Positions 52,409-61,008 of a stretch of 64,000 nt of DNA are shown in pieces. This DNA is from CBDIHP01 sp965279195. Its GTDB lineage: Bacteria > Planctomycetota > Planctomycetia > Isosphaerales > Isosphaeraceae. Position 1 is the first letter of the stretch; every line of letters starts with the position of its first letter. The notes under the pieces were generated by a model. The model did no database searches and was not told where the DNA came from. It was given only the letters and a program-made list of their open reading frames with translations. The position numbers and the translations under genes are program-made. The DNA lies in assembly GCA_965279195.1 (NCBI GenBank), contig CBDIHP010000045.1:124001-188000 (forward strand). The letters are read 5' to 3'.

Positions 52409-54490
52409 ATGTTCAAACCCAGGCGTATCCTGCCTCTCGCGGTCGCCGCCGCCTTCGTCGCCGCCCCCGTCCGGGCCGACGAGGGCATGTGGACCTTCGA
52501 CAAGCTCCCGCTCCAGCAGCTCAAGGCGAAGTACGGATTCGAACCGACCGCCGAGTGGATCGACCACCTGCGCTCGTCGGCCGTCCGGTTCAACAGCGGC
52601 GGCTCGGGCTCGTTCGTCTCGCCCGACGGCCTGGTGATGACCAATCACCACGTCGGGGCCGATACGCTCCAGAAGATCAGCACCAAGGAGCACGACTACT
52701 ACAAGACCGGCTTCCACGCCAAGACCCAGGCCGAGGAGGTGAAGGCCCCCGACCTGGAGCTGAACGTCCTGGCCGGCATCGAGGACGTCACCGACCGCGT
52801 CAACGCGGCCGCGAAGGCGGGGGCCAGCGACGCCGAGGCCGCCGCCGCCAGGCGCGGCGAGATGGCCAAGATCGAGAAGGAGTCGCTCGACAAGACCGGC
52901 CTCCGGTCGGACGTGGTCACGCTCTACCAGGGCGGCAAGTACGCCCTCTACACCTTCAAGAAGTACACCGACGTCCGGCTCGTCTTCGCGCCAGAGTTCG
53001 ACATCGCCTTCTTCGGCGGCGACCCGGACAACTTCGAGTACCCCCGCTACGACCTCGACGTCTGCTTCTTCCGGGCCTACGAGAATGGCAAGCCCGCCCA
53101 GCCCAAGCACTACCTCAAGTGGAGCAAGGACGGTTCTAAGGAAGGGGAACTGACCTTCGTCGCGGGACACCCCGGACGGACCAGCCGACTGTTCACCGTG
53201 GACCACCTCGGCTACCTCAAGGGCACAAGCTTCCCACTGCTCCTGAAGTACCTCAACCATCGTGAGGCGTTCCTGCTCGAATACGGTAAGAAGGGCCCGG
53301 AGGAGTTCCGGCAGTCGAAGGAGGACCTGTTCGGGATCCAGAACAGCCGCAAGGCCCGCGTCGGCGGGTTCAAGGGTCTGAACGACCCCGAGATCATGGG
53401 GACCAAGGCCGCCGAGGAGAAGACCCTCCGCGCCAAGATCGCGGCCGACCCCAGCAAGTCCGAAGCCTACGGCGATGCCTGGGACAAGGTGGCCTCCGCG
53501 CAGGTCAAGGCCGGCACGATCATCAAACCGTTCAGCTTCCTGGAGCGGGGTTACGCGTTCAACTCGCACCTCTTCGACATCGCCCGGACGCTCGTCCGGC
53601 TCGCCGAGGAGAAGGGCAAGCCGAACCCCGATCGGCTCAAGGAATATCGCGACTCCGCGCTGGAATCCCTGGAACTCGAACTCTTCTCGAATGCCCCGGT
53701 CTACCCCGACTTCGAAAAGGCCAGCCTGGCGAATTCGCTGGCCTTCTGGAAGGCCGAGATGCCCGACCACCCGCTGCTGGCGAAGGTCCTCGACGGCCGC
53801 ACGCCGGAGGAAGCGGCCGCCTCGCTCGTTGGCGGTTCCAAGCTGGCGGACGTCGAGGTCCGCAAGAAGCTGGCCCAGGGCGGCACCGCCGCGATCACGG
53901 CCAGCAATGACCCGATGATCAAGCTCGCCCTCGCCGTGGACGCCGACGCCCGCGCGGTGCGGAAGACGTTCGAGGACGAGGTCGAGGGTGTGGTCACCCC
54001 GCAGTATTCCCGGATCGCCAAGGCCCGGTTCGAGGAACTCGGCGACACTGTGTATCCCGACGCCACGTTCACGCTCCGGCTGGCCTTCGGGCCGGTCAAA
54101 GGTCTGGAGCTGAACGGCAAGACGATCCCCGCCTACACCACGTTCGGCGGCGCGTTCGACCACGCCGAGAAGCACGGCAACACCCCGCCGTATCAGCTCC
54201 CCGAGAGCTGGGTGAAGGCCCGCAAGGACGGCCGGATGAAGTTGGGCACCCCGTTCAACCTCATCACCACCGCCGACATCATCGGCGGCAACTCCGGCTC
54301 CCCCGTCGTGAACCGGGACAACGAGGTCGTCGGCCTGATCTTCGACGGCAACATCGATTCGCTCGTCCTCGACTTCGCCTACGACGACAAGAAGGCCCGC
54401 GCCGTCTCCGTTGACTCGCGGGCGATCGTCGAGGCCCTCCGCTCGATCTACGGAGCCGAGGCGCTGGCGAAGGAACTGACCGGCCTTTGA
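52409..54490 (+). CDS. S46-family dipeptidyl-peptidase (DPP7/DPP11-like)
   Basis: A 693-residue exported serine peptidase with a signal peptide (MFKPRRILPLAVAAAFVAAP, cleavage near VRADEG). Family residues are visible: the mature start GMWTFDKLP, catalytic His in GLVMTNHHVG, Asp near FGGDPDNFEYPRYDLDV, and Ser in IIGGNSGSPVVN. S46 enzymes remove dipeptides from peptide N-termini in the periplasm. The OPT transporter directly upstream could import the products. A palindromic repeat and a hairpin follow the stop codon. Confidence 0.92.
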   Translation: MFKPRRILPLAVAAAFVAAPVRADEGMWTFDKLPLQQLKAKYGFEPTAEWIDHLRSSAVRFNSGGSGSFVSPDGLVMTNHHVGADTLQKISTKEHDYYKTGFHAKTQAEEVKAPDLELNVLAGIEDVTDRVNAAAKAGASDAEAAAARRGEMAKIEKESLDKTGLRSDVVTLYQGGKYALYTFKKYTDVRLVFAPEFDIAFFGGDPDNFEYPRYDLDVCFFRAYENGKPAQPKHYLKWSKDGSKEGELTFVAGHPGRTSRLFTVDHLGYLKGTSFPLLLKYLNHREAFLLEYGKKGPEEFRQSKEDLFGIQNSRKARVGGFKGLNDPEIMGTKAAEEKTLRAKIAADPSKSEAYGDAWDKVASAQVKAGTIIKPFSFLERGYAFNSHLFDIARTLVRLAEEKGKPNPDRLKEYRDSALESLELELFSNAPVYPDFEKASLANSLAFWKAEMPDHPLLAKVLDGRTPEEAAASLVGGSKLADVEVRKKLAQGGTAAITASNDPMIKLALAVDADARAVRKTFEDEVEGVVTPQYSRIAKARFEELGDTVYPDATFTLRLAFGPVKGLELNGKTIPAYTTFGGAFDHAEKHGNTPPYQLPESWVKARKDGRMKLGTPFNLITTADIIGGNSGSPVVNRDNEVVGLIFDGNIDSLVLDFAYDDKKARAVSVDSRAIVEALRSIYGAEALAKELTGL

Positions 54491-54510
54491 GTCCTCGGCA
54501 AGGTGGATGT

Positions 54511-54632
54511 GTAGGGTGTGGTGGACGCGTCCTCGCGTCCTCCGCACCTTCATCCACGGCCGCCATGATGCCGGAGGACGCACTGTCGGTGTCCATCGGT
54601 GCGGAGCCCCGCGTCCCGTTGCTTCGCGGGGC
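54511..54632. repeat. Palindromic dispersed repeat, copy 2, plus hairpin
   Basis: Positions 54511-54548 match 24799-24836 at 35 of 38 bases. The inner hairpin GGACGCG-TCCT-CGCGTCC (54523-54540) keeps its pairing, because a C-to-A change on one side is matched by G-to-T on the other. The right arm of copy 1 is only partly retained here (atcggtgcggag near 54596). Instead a second hairpin, GCCCCGCG (54606-54613) against CGCGGGGC (54625-54632), follows. The region lies between the S46 gene and the helicase gene and may terminate the peptidase operon. Confidence 0.65.
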
Positions 54633-54769
54633 ACTACCCCCCCACGGTCTCACAGCCAACCGGGCGGCATCGCCCCGCCCGGGAACTTCAGCTATACTGG
54701 TAAACAGGGGGTCGACACGAAGCACCGACGTAGGCAGAGGCCCCGGTCCCAACCAGGGATGGTCGCTCC

Positions 54770-57013
54770 ATGGATTTGCTTGCCGATTTGACGCCGGCCC
54801 AACGACAGGCCGTGACCCATGTGGACGGGCCCTTGCTCGTCCTCGCGGGCGCGGGGTCGGGGAAGACCCGGGTCATCACGCGACGGATCGCGTATCTCCG
54901 AAAGCAGGGCATCCCCGGCGAGAACATCCTGGCCCTGACCTTCACCAACAAGGCCGCAGGCGAGATGAAGGACCGGCTCCTGAAGCTGGAGCCCGGCAGC
55001 AAGGTCTGGGTCGGCACGTTCCATAGCCTGTGCGCCAGATTGCTCCGCACGTATGCACCCCACGTCGGGCTCGATCGCGGGTTTACCATCTACGACCAGG
55101 CCGACCGGCTCCGGACGGTCAAGGACGCCATCGAACGCCTCGGGCACCAGGAATCCGGCGTCAGCCCCGAGAAGATCGAGGCCGCCATCAGCCGGGCCAA
55201 GAATGAGCTGGTGACGCCCAAGATCCTCAAGAAGCGTGCGGGCGATCACGTCCAGACCATCACCGCCGACGTCTACGAGATCTACCAGGAACGCCTCAAG
55301 GCGACCTCTTCGGTCGATTTCGATGACTTGCTGACCCACGTCGTCACGCTGGTCAAGGAGAACCCCAAGGTCCGGGCCGACCTGGATGCGCGGTTCAAGT
55401 ATGTCCTCGTGGACGAGTACCAGGACACGAACCTTGCCCAGTACGCGATCGTCCGGGGACTTTCGGTCGACCATCCGAACCTCTGCGTCACCGGCGACCC
55501 TGACCAGTCCATCTACGGCTGGCGCGGGGCGAACCTGAACAACATCCTGGAGTTCGAGCACGACTATCCCGGCACCAAGGTCGTCCGGCTCGAACGCAAC
55601 TATCGCAGCACCAAGAACATCCTCGCCGCGGCCGATGCGCTCATCGTCCACAACAAGAAGCGGAAGCCGAAGAAGCTGACCACTGAGAACCCCGCCGGGC
55701 AGCCGGTCGAGCTGATCTGGTACGAGAACGAGACCGAGGAGGCCCAGGGGGTCGTCCGCAAGATCGTCTCGCTCGTCCGCGAGGGGGAATACTCCTACAA
55801 GGACGTCGCCGTCTTTTGCCGGATCACGGCCCTCACCCGCGTGTTCGAGCAGGCCTGTCGCGCTGCGGGCATCCCCTATCAGGTCGTCGGCGGCCAGGCG
55901 TTCTATGAGCGGCAAGAAATCAAGGATGTGCTCGCCTACCTGAACCTGATCGCCAACCCCAAGGACGACATCAGCTTCCTCCGGGTCATCAACACGCCGG
56001 CGAGGGCGATCGGCAAGACGACCCTCGACAAGCTGAAGCAGAAGGCCGACCAGCAGGGATTGCCCCTCCTGGCCATGGCGCGGCAGGCGACCTCGGTGCC
56101 GGGTCTCAAGGAAGCCGCCCTGAGGGGGTTCCGCGACTTCGGCATGCTGATGGATGAACTGAACGCCCTCCGCGACCATGCCGCGCCCGAGGTCATCCAG
56201 AAGCTCCTGAGCCTCAGCGGCTATCGCAAGGCCCTGGAGGCGGAGGACGGCAAGGAGCAGAGCCGCCTCGAAAACCTTGATGAACTCATCTCCGCCGCCC
56301 GCGAGTTCGACGACCAGAACCCCGGCGGGACGATCCTCGACTTCCTCGAGAACGTCACGCTCGCCTCCGCCGTCGACCGCTGGGACGCCGACGCCGGGGC
56401 CGTCACCCTCATGACGCTCCACGCCGCCAAGGGGCTGGAATTCCCCGTCGTCTTCCTGATCGGCGTCGAGCAGAACATCTTGCCGCACAGCCGCGCGGTC
56501 AATGCGGAGTCGAACGACGAAATGGAGGAGGAGCGTCGGCTGATGTTCGTCGGGATCACCCGGGCTGAGAAGGAGCTGTATATCAGCTACTCGCGGATCC
56601 GCGAGTTCCGGGGCTCGCGGATGCTCACGATCCCCTCGCCGTTCCTCCGCGAATTGCCGACCGACACGATGAGCTGCCGGAACTTCACCAGTCAGCCCGA
56701 GGCGAGCGTCGCTCCCAGGAGGGTCGAGGCGAGGCCGACGGCGGCGAGCGGGTTCAGTAACATGATCACCGCACGGGACCTCCAGCGCGGGGTGATCCCG
56801 AACCTCAAGCCGGCCTCGACGCTCTCCCCTGGTGACCCCCTCTCCGCGTTCGTGGCCGGGATGATGGTCTCGCACCCGGATTACGGCCTCGGCCGGCTGA
56901 TCGCGGTCGACGGCGCGGGGCCCAATCGCAAGGGGCGGGTCGCGTTCGCCGTGGGGGGCGAGCGGACGTTCATCCTCGCGAGGTCCCCCCTCAAGCCGGT
57001 CAAGGGTCGATAG
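54770..57013 (+). CDS. pcrA: UvrD/PcrA-family ATP-dependent DNA helicase
   Basis: A 747-residue superfamily 1A helicase. Motif Q/I region is LTPAQRQAVTHVDGPLLVLA followed by GAGSGKTRVITRR; motif II is VLVDEYQDTN; motif III is VTGDPDQSIYGWRGA; motif IV RLERNYRS; motif V VTLMTLHAAKGLEFPVVFLI; motif VI EERRLMFVGITRAEKELYI. The C-terminus (FVAGMMVSHPDYGLGRLIAV) is the Tudor-like segment of PcrA proteins, so the gene is complete. It unwinds DNA in repair and plasmid or fork restart. TATACT at 54693 could be its -10 element. Confidence 0.92.
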   Translation: MDLLADLTPAQRQAVTHVDGPLLVLAGAGSGKTRVITRRIAYLRKQGIPGENILALTFTNKAAGEMKDRLLKLEPGSKVWVGTFHSLCARLLRTYAPHVGLDRGFTIYDQADRLRTVKDAIERLGHQESGVSPEKIEAAISRAKNELVTPKILKKRAGDHVQTITADVYEIYQERLKATSSVDFDDLLTHVVTLVKENPKVRADLDARFKYVLVDEYQDTNLAQYAIVRGLSVDHPNLCVTGDPDQSIYGWRGANLNNILEFEHDYPGTKVVRLERNYRSTKNILAAADALIVHNKKRKPKKLTTENPAGQPVELIWYENETEEAQGVVRKIVSLVREGEYSYKDVAVFCRITALTRVFEQACRAAGIPYQVVGGQAFYERQEIKDVLAYLNLIANPKDDISFLRVINTPARAIGKTTLDKLKQKADQQGLPLLAMARQATSVPGLKEAALRGFRDFGMLMDELNALRDHAAPEVIQKLLSLSGYRKALEAEDGKEQSRLENLDELISAAREFDDQNPGGTILDFLENVTLASAVDRWDADAGAVTLMTLHAAKGLEFPVVFLIGVEQNILPHSRAVNAESNDEMEEERRLMFVGITRAEKELYISYSRIREFRGSRMLTIPSPFLRELPTDTMSCRNFTSQPEASVAPRRVEARPTAASGFSNMITARDLQRGVIPNLKPASTLSPGDPLSAFVAGMMVSHPDYGLGRLIAVDGAGPNRKGRVAFAVGGERTFILARSPLKPVKGR

Positions 57014-57154
57014 AATTCGGTCGCGACGCCTTTGATGGCGCCGCGGTTTCCAAATGCATTGGAATCCAAGTTCTTGCTTGTATTCGTCTTCGCATGCGCC
57101 GATGCTTAACGTGGCGGGCGGGGAGCGGGAGCAAGACGGGGAGTTGCCACTCGG

Positions 57155-57868
57155 ATGCCGCGTCTCGGAGTCAACATCGACCACGTCGCCACGATCCGCC
57201 AGGCCCGCCGGGGAGTCGAGCCCGACCCGGTGCACGCCGCCGTCCTCGCCGAACTCGGGGGGGCCGATGGCATCACCATCCACCTCCGCGAGGACCGCCG
57301 CCACATCCAGGACCGCGACCTCCGGATCCTCAAGCAGACGACCAGGGTCCTGCTCAACCTGGAACTGGCGATCGTCCCCGAGATGGTCGACATCGCCGTC
57401 GAGGTGAAGCCGGACCAGGTCACGCTCGTGCCCGAGAAGCGCGAGGAGATCACGACCGAGGGGGGCCTCGACGTCGTCGGCCAGCTCGCCCGGACCGCCG
57501 AGGCCGTCCGCCGCTGCCGCGAGGCCGGCATCGCGGTGAGCCTCTTCCTCGACCCGGATCCGGCCCAGATCGGGGCGGGGATCGGGCTGGGGATCGACGC
57601 GATCGAGCTGCACACGGGCACCTACGCCAACGCCCAGGGGTCTGCGCAGGCGAGGGAACTCGACGCCCTGAAGGCCGCCGGTGTCCGCATCGTCGACGCC
57701 GGGGTCGGGCTGCACGCCGGTCACGGCCTGACGCTTCAGAACGTCGGGCCGATCGCGGAGATCCCCCGGATGGCCGAACTCAACATCGGCCACAGCATCA
57801 TCTCCCGGGCCGTGTTGATCGGACTGGAGCGGGCGGTCCGCGAGATGAAGGACTGCATTCAACGATGA
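57155..57868 (+). CDS. pdxJ: Pyridoxine 5'-phosphate synthase
   Basis: A 237-residue TIM-barrel enzyme of the DXP-dependent vitamin B6 route. It condenses deoxyxylulose 5-phosphate with aminoacetone phosphate. Family motifs: RLGVNIDHVATIRQARR at the N-terminus, ADGITIHLREDRRHIQDRD, ALVPEKREE-type TLVPEKREEITTEGGLD, IELHTGTYANA and GHGLTLQNVGPI. GGGGAG lies about 11 bases before the ATG. The following gap to dapA is 120 bases on the same strand. Confidence 0.94.
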   Translation: MPRLGVNIDHVATIRQARRGVEPDPVHAAVLAELGGADGITIHLREDRRHIQDRDLRILKQTTRVLLNLELAIVPEMVDIAVEVKPDQVTLVPEKREEITTEGGLDVVGQLARTAEAVRRCREAGIAVSLFLDPDPAQIGAGIGLGIDAIELHTGTYANAQGSAQARELDALKAAGVRIVDAGVGLHAGHGLTLQNVGPIAEIPRMAELNIGHSIISRAVLIGLERAVREMKDCIQR

Positions 57869-57988
57869 CTTGGTCGTTCACGCGTCAACGGTCGTGGGCT
57901 GTTAGCGGCTTCCCTTCGATCGTGGATGCCGTTATCCTGATTGATTCGGCGATTCCGTGGCACATGTCGAGTTGAGACGAGGGGTCTG

Positions 57989-58885
57989 ATGGCTTCCAAG
58001 GGGCAGGCGTTCGCGGGACTGACGGTGGCTCTGGTGACACCCTTCAAGGACGGGGCCATCGACTTCCCGGCTTTGCGCGCCCTGGTGGACTGGCACGTCG
58101 AGCAGGGGACCCCCTGTCTGGCCCCCGTCGGGACCACCGGCGAGTCGCCAACCCTCTCGCACGACGAGCACGAGCAGGTCATCGCGGCCGTGATCGAGCA
58201 GGCCGCCGGGCGACTCAAGGTCATGCCCGGCACCGGGTCGAATGCGACCAGTGAGGCCATCCGGCTCACGAAGTTCGCCGCGAAGGCCGGCGCCGACGGT
58301 GCCCTCCTCGTCGCCCCCTACTACAACCGCCCGACGCAGGAAGGGCTGTACGCCCACTTCGCCAGCATCGCCGAGGCGTGCGACCTGCCGCAGGTTCTTT
58401 ACAATATTCCTGGACGGACCGGCCGGAACGTCGAGCCCGACACCATCGAGAAGCTCTCGAAGCTCGGCCCGATCGTCGCGATCAAGGAGGCCGCCGGCTC
58501 GCTCGACCAGGTCAGCGAGATCGCGGTCAGGACGAACCTGACGATCCTGTCGGGGGACGACTCCCTCACGCTGCCGATGATGGCCGTGGGCGGCGAGGGC
58601 GTGATCTCCGTGGTCGGCAACCTGATCCCGACGGAAGTCATGGCCATGCTCGACGCTTTCAAGGCGGGCGACCTGGCCGGGGCCCAGGCCCGGCACAAGC
58701 GGTTGTTTCCTCTGTGCAAGGACTTGCTCGGCATCGCCACCAACCCGATCCCCGTCAAGGAAGCCATGGCGCAGCTCGGCCGTGGCACCGCCGAGTACCG
58801 CCTGCCGCTCCTCGCACTCGACGAGAAGGGCCGCCAGGCGGTGCGCCGCAGCCTTGAGAAATTCGGGCTCCTCCCCGTCGCCTGA
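57989..58885 (+). CDS. dapA: 4-hydroxy-tetrahydrodipicolinate synthase
   Basis: A 298-residue TIM-barrel lyase that condenses pyruvate with aspartate semialdehyde in lysine/diaminopimelate synthesis. APVGTTGESPTLSHDEH is the family signature. Catalytic Tyr138 is in LYNIPGRTG, and the Schiff-base Lys166 is in VAIKEAAGS. Length is normal. The ATG at 57989 with GAGGGG just upstream is chosen over an in-frame ATG 16 codons earlier. A diaminopimelate product fits lysine supply and, if present, peptidoglycan synthesis. Confidence 0.94.
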   Translation: MASKGQAFAGLTVALVTPFKDGAIDFPALRALVDWHVEQGTPCLAPVGTTGESPTLSHDEHEQVIAAVIEQAAGRLKVMPGTGSNATSEAIRLTKFAAKAGADGALLVAPYYNRPTQEGLYAHFASIAEACDLPQVLYNIPGRTGRNVEPDTIEKLSKLGPIVAIKEAAGSLDQVSEIAVRTNLTILSGDDSLTLPMMAVGGEGVISVVGNLIPTEVMAMLDAFKAGDLAGAQARHKRLFPLCKDLLGIATNPIPVKEAMAQLGRGTAEYRLPLLALDEKGRQAVRRSLEKFGLLPVA

Positions 58886-59262
58886 GCCGCGACCGCCGCG
58901 CATTGCGACCGCGATCGGATGTCGATGCTTGGCACGTGAGTTGCCGTAGAATTTAGCTCAAATCAAGATGTTTTCGACGACGCCCCGCCCTGACCGCCCG
59001 CCGGCGTGACCCCGACCAGGGGACATCCGGCCCAAGATCGGGCGGGACGGGTCGGATCCACTCGATCCTCCCCCCTGACGAGAATCTCCGGGATGCTCCC
59101 CGTACTGCTCGGACCGAGCCAGGCTGTGGTAAAGTCCTAAGAGATTCATGGAACGTGACCCCCTCGTGTCCGGGCCGGGAGCGTGGGGAAGACTGGCCAG
59201 GTGTTGGGCACCTGCCGCGATCCAAGATCTTTTTCACCATCAGGATAGGGTCAACACGACAC
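58886..59262. other. 377-base gap without a supported gene
   Basis: Frames on both strands are Arg/Ser/Pro-rich and lack ribosome sites. The stretch separates dapA from the ArsR regulator and should contain the regulator's promoter and possibly its own operator. No clear inverted repeat was found. Confidence 0.3.
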
Positions 59263-59661
59263 ATGGCGAAGAAAACCCTGAAGAAGTCGGGCGAGAGCGC
59301 GGGGCAGACGCTCGACGTCATGCCGCCGGTGAACGACCAGACGGTCCGCGACCTGGCGCAGGTCTTCAAGCTCCTGAGCGACGAGACCCGGCTCCGGATC
59401 CTCCTCTACCTCGCCCAGAGCGGCGAACTCCACGTCACCGACCTCTGCAGCAAGCTCGGCCAGAGCCAGCCGGCGGTCTCCCATCACCTGGCGCTCCTCC
59501 GCGTCTCCGGGTTGATCGAGTCCCGTCGCGAGGGTAAGCACAATTTCTACAGCGTCCGTGCCGATCATTTCGGCGAGCTGCTGGTCAGCATCCTGGGCGC
59601 GACCGGCGACATGCCCCGCAAGGTCCACTTCCAGGACTTTACCCTCCAGTATAATGGGTAA
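59263..59661 (+). CDS. ArsR-family winged-helix regulator
   Basis: A 132-residue DNA-binding protein. The winged helix occupies about 25-105: FKLLSDETRLRILLYLAQSG, then the recognition region TDLCSKLGQSQPAVSHHLAL and the wing LIESRREGKHNFYSV. The metal-binding ELCVCDL motif of ArsR/SmtB is replaced by HVTDLCSKL, with a single Cys, so metal sensing is not supported. The N-terminus is Lys-rich. The ATG at 59263 is chosen; the frame is open upstream but unrelated to the family. Targets are unknown. A hairpin follows the stop codon. Confidence 0.87.
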   Translation: MAKKTLKKSGESAGQTLDVMPPVNDQTVRDLAQVFKLLSDETRLRILLYLAQSGELHVTDLCSKLGQSQPAVSHHLALLRVSGLIESRREGKHNFYSVRADHFGELLVSILGATGDMPRKVHFQDFTLQYNG

Positions 59662-59702
59662 TCCGTTTCTCATTTGAGAAGCAAATCATTGCTCATTCGT
59701 CA

Positions 59703-59735
59703 CGGCCCTCATCTGCGATCGCAGGTGACGGGCCG
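59703..59735 (+). terminator. Stem-loop after the ArsR-type gene
   Basis: CGGCCCTCATCTGC pairs with GCAGGTGACGGGCCG around a GATC loop, giving a stem of about 14 base pairs with one bulge and one wobble or mismatch. It lies 40 bases after the regulator's stop codon. No T-run follows, but no gene starts for another 370 bases. Confidence 0.55.
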
Positions 59736-60105
59736 TTCGGCTTTCGCTGATGTTCTCATCTGAACGATTGCTCGGTTCAACGCCGGACACATCTCCCGAC
59801 GCGGTTGACTCGGACATGTGTCAAATGTAGGGGGCTTCCGGGGAAACCGTGGCCGTTCGCGGCGTGATCGGCCTTCCAGTTCGGCTTGACCGTTCCGGGG
59901 GGCGGGCGCACAATGCCGCCCGAAGTTCGGCCCCCGGGAGAACGACGGACAAACTTGAGCCGTCGCGACCGAAAAAATGCCCGTGACGCCGGACAATTCG
60001 CCGTACGCCGACGGAACGGCGGGGCGAGGGGTCGCGCGACCATCGCGGATCCAACGACCGATTCCGGACGACCCGTCGATGTCGTCCGCTCAAGGAGGAA
60101 GTCCC
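59736..60105. other. Promoter and leader region of the OmpH/Skp-like gene
   Basis: A 370-base stretch with no supported gene. It ends in a perfect ribosome site (AAGGAGGAA) for the chaperone gene. A-rich sequence (gaccgaaaaaatgcccg, 59965-59981) may be part of the promoter, but no convincing -35/-10 pair could be fixed. Confidence 0.3.
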
Positions 60106-60819
60106 ATGTTCAAGTCATCTCGCGCGGCGCTCGCGGTCGGTCTCGGTCTCGTGGGCGTCGCCGGCCTGGTCGGCCAGTCGATCGGGCAGGGGACCGACGG
60201 CCAGGTCCGCCCGGCCAATGGGACCGCCCCGGCGGCGACCCGCCCGGCCCAGGCCGCCGTCATCGGCTGCATCGACACCGACAACGCCCTCAAGAACTAC
60301 GACAAGTTCAAGGCGATCACCGAGCAGCTCAAGGCCGAGGCCCTGGCCCGCCATAACGACCTGCTCAAGCTCGCGAACGAGGCCAAGTCGACCGGCGAGA
60401 TGCTGTCCAAGCTCCAGCAGGGCAGCCCCGACGCCAAGAAGTACGAGGACAAGATCACCAGCCTGAAGGCCCAGTTCGAGGCGGGCCGCGAGCAGGCCGA
60501 GCGCGAGTTCACCCAGAAGGAGGCCGAGGCCTATGCCATGATCCTCAACGAGATCCAGGCCATGGCCGCCGGCGTCGCCAAGCAGAAGGGCATGAACATC
60601 GTCGTCAAGTACACCCCGGCCCAGGCCACGGCCTCCGAGCCCAAGACCGTCATGGACGCCATGACCCGCTCGGTCATCTACGCCGACCCGACGGCCGACA
60701 TCACCCCGACCGTCGTGTACTGGTTGAACAAGCAGTACGCCGCCGCCGGCGGGACGGCCCCCAAGGCCGCCGCCCCCGCCTCCACGGCGACCGCCCCCGG
60801 CGCCGCCCAGCCCCGCTGA
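60106..60819 (+). CDS. OmpH/Skp-family periplasmic chaperone
   Basis: A 237-residue exported protein. The signal peptide is MFKSSRAALAVGLGLVGVAG with cleavage near the Gln/Gly-rich stretch. The OmpH-type beginning, VIGCIDTDNALKNYDKFKAI, precedes a long coiled coil (about 65-145) and the strand region GMNIVVKYTP, then VIYADPTADITPTVVYWLNK. An Ala/Pro-rich tail ends the protein. Skp binds unfolded outer-membrane proteins. As in many Gram-negative bacteria, it lies directly upstream of lipid A genes. AAGGAGG is at ideal distance from the ATG. Confidence 0.88.
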   Translation: MFKSSRAALAVGLGLVGVAGLVGQSIGQGTDGQVRPANGTAPAATRPAQAAVIGCIDTDNALKNYDKFKAITEQLKAEALARHNDLLKLANEAKSTGEMLSKLQQGSPDAKKYEDKITSLKAQFEAGREQAEREFTQKEAEAYAMILNEIQAMAAGVAKQKGMNIVVKYTPAQATASEPKTVMDAMTRSVIYADPTADITPTVVYWLNKQYAAAGGTAPKAAAPASTATAPGAAQPR

Positions 60820-61008
60820 TCCCCGGCGGACTTTCCGGATTGGCGCGTTGCCCCGACGCGACGCGCCCCCGGCTGCGCTCAAGTGGCTTTCCCTCGCGAA
60901 CCGAACCAATCGCGGGGGAGGCCAGCGTTGTCCGCGCCGATGGCCGGGCTGAACTCTCCAGAGAAGCCGCCCCCCTTGAACCGCAGGCCAGCCGGGAGCC
61001 TCCCAGGA

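Noticed and set aside
54692..57862. 1056-codon leftward frame opposite the helicase and pdxJ
   Set aside because: It runs opposite two genes with full catalytic motifs; no ribosome site or recognisable domain.
59263..59661. Metal-sensing ArsR/SmtB repressor
   Set aside because: The metal-binding Cys motif in the recognition region is not conserved, and no metal-resistance gene is adjacent.
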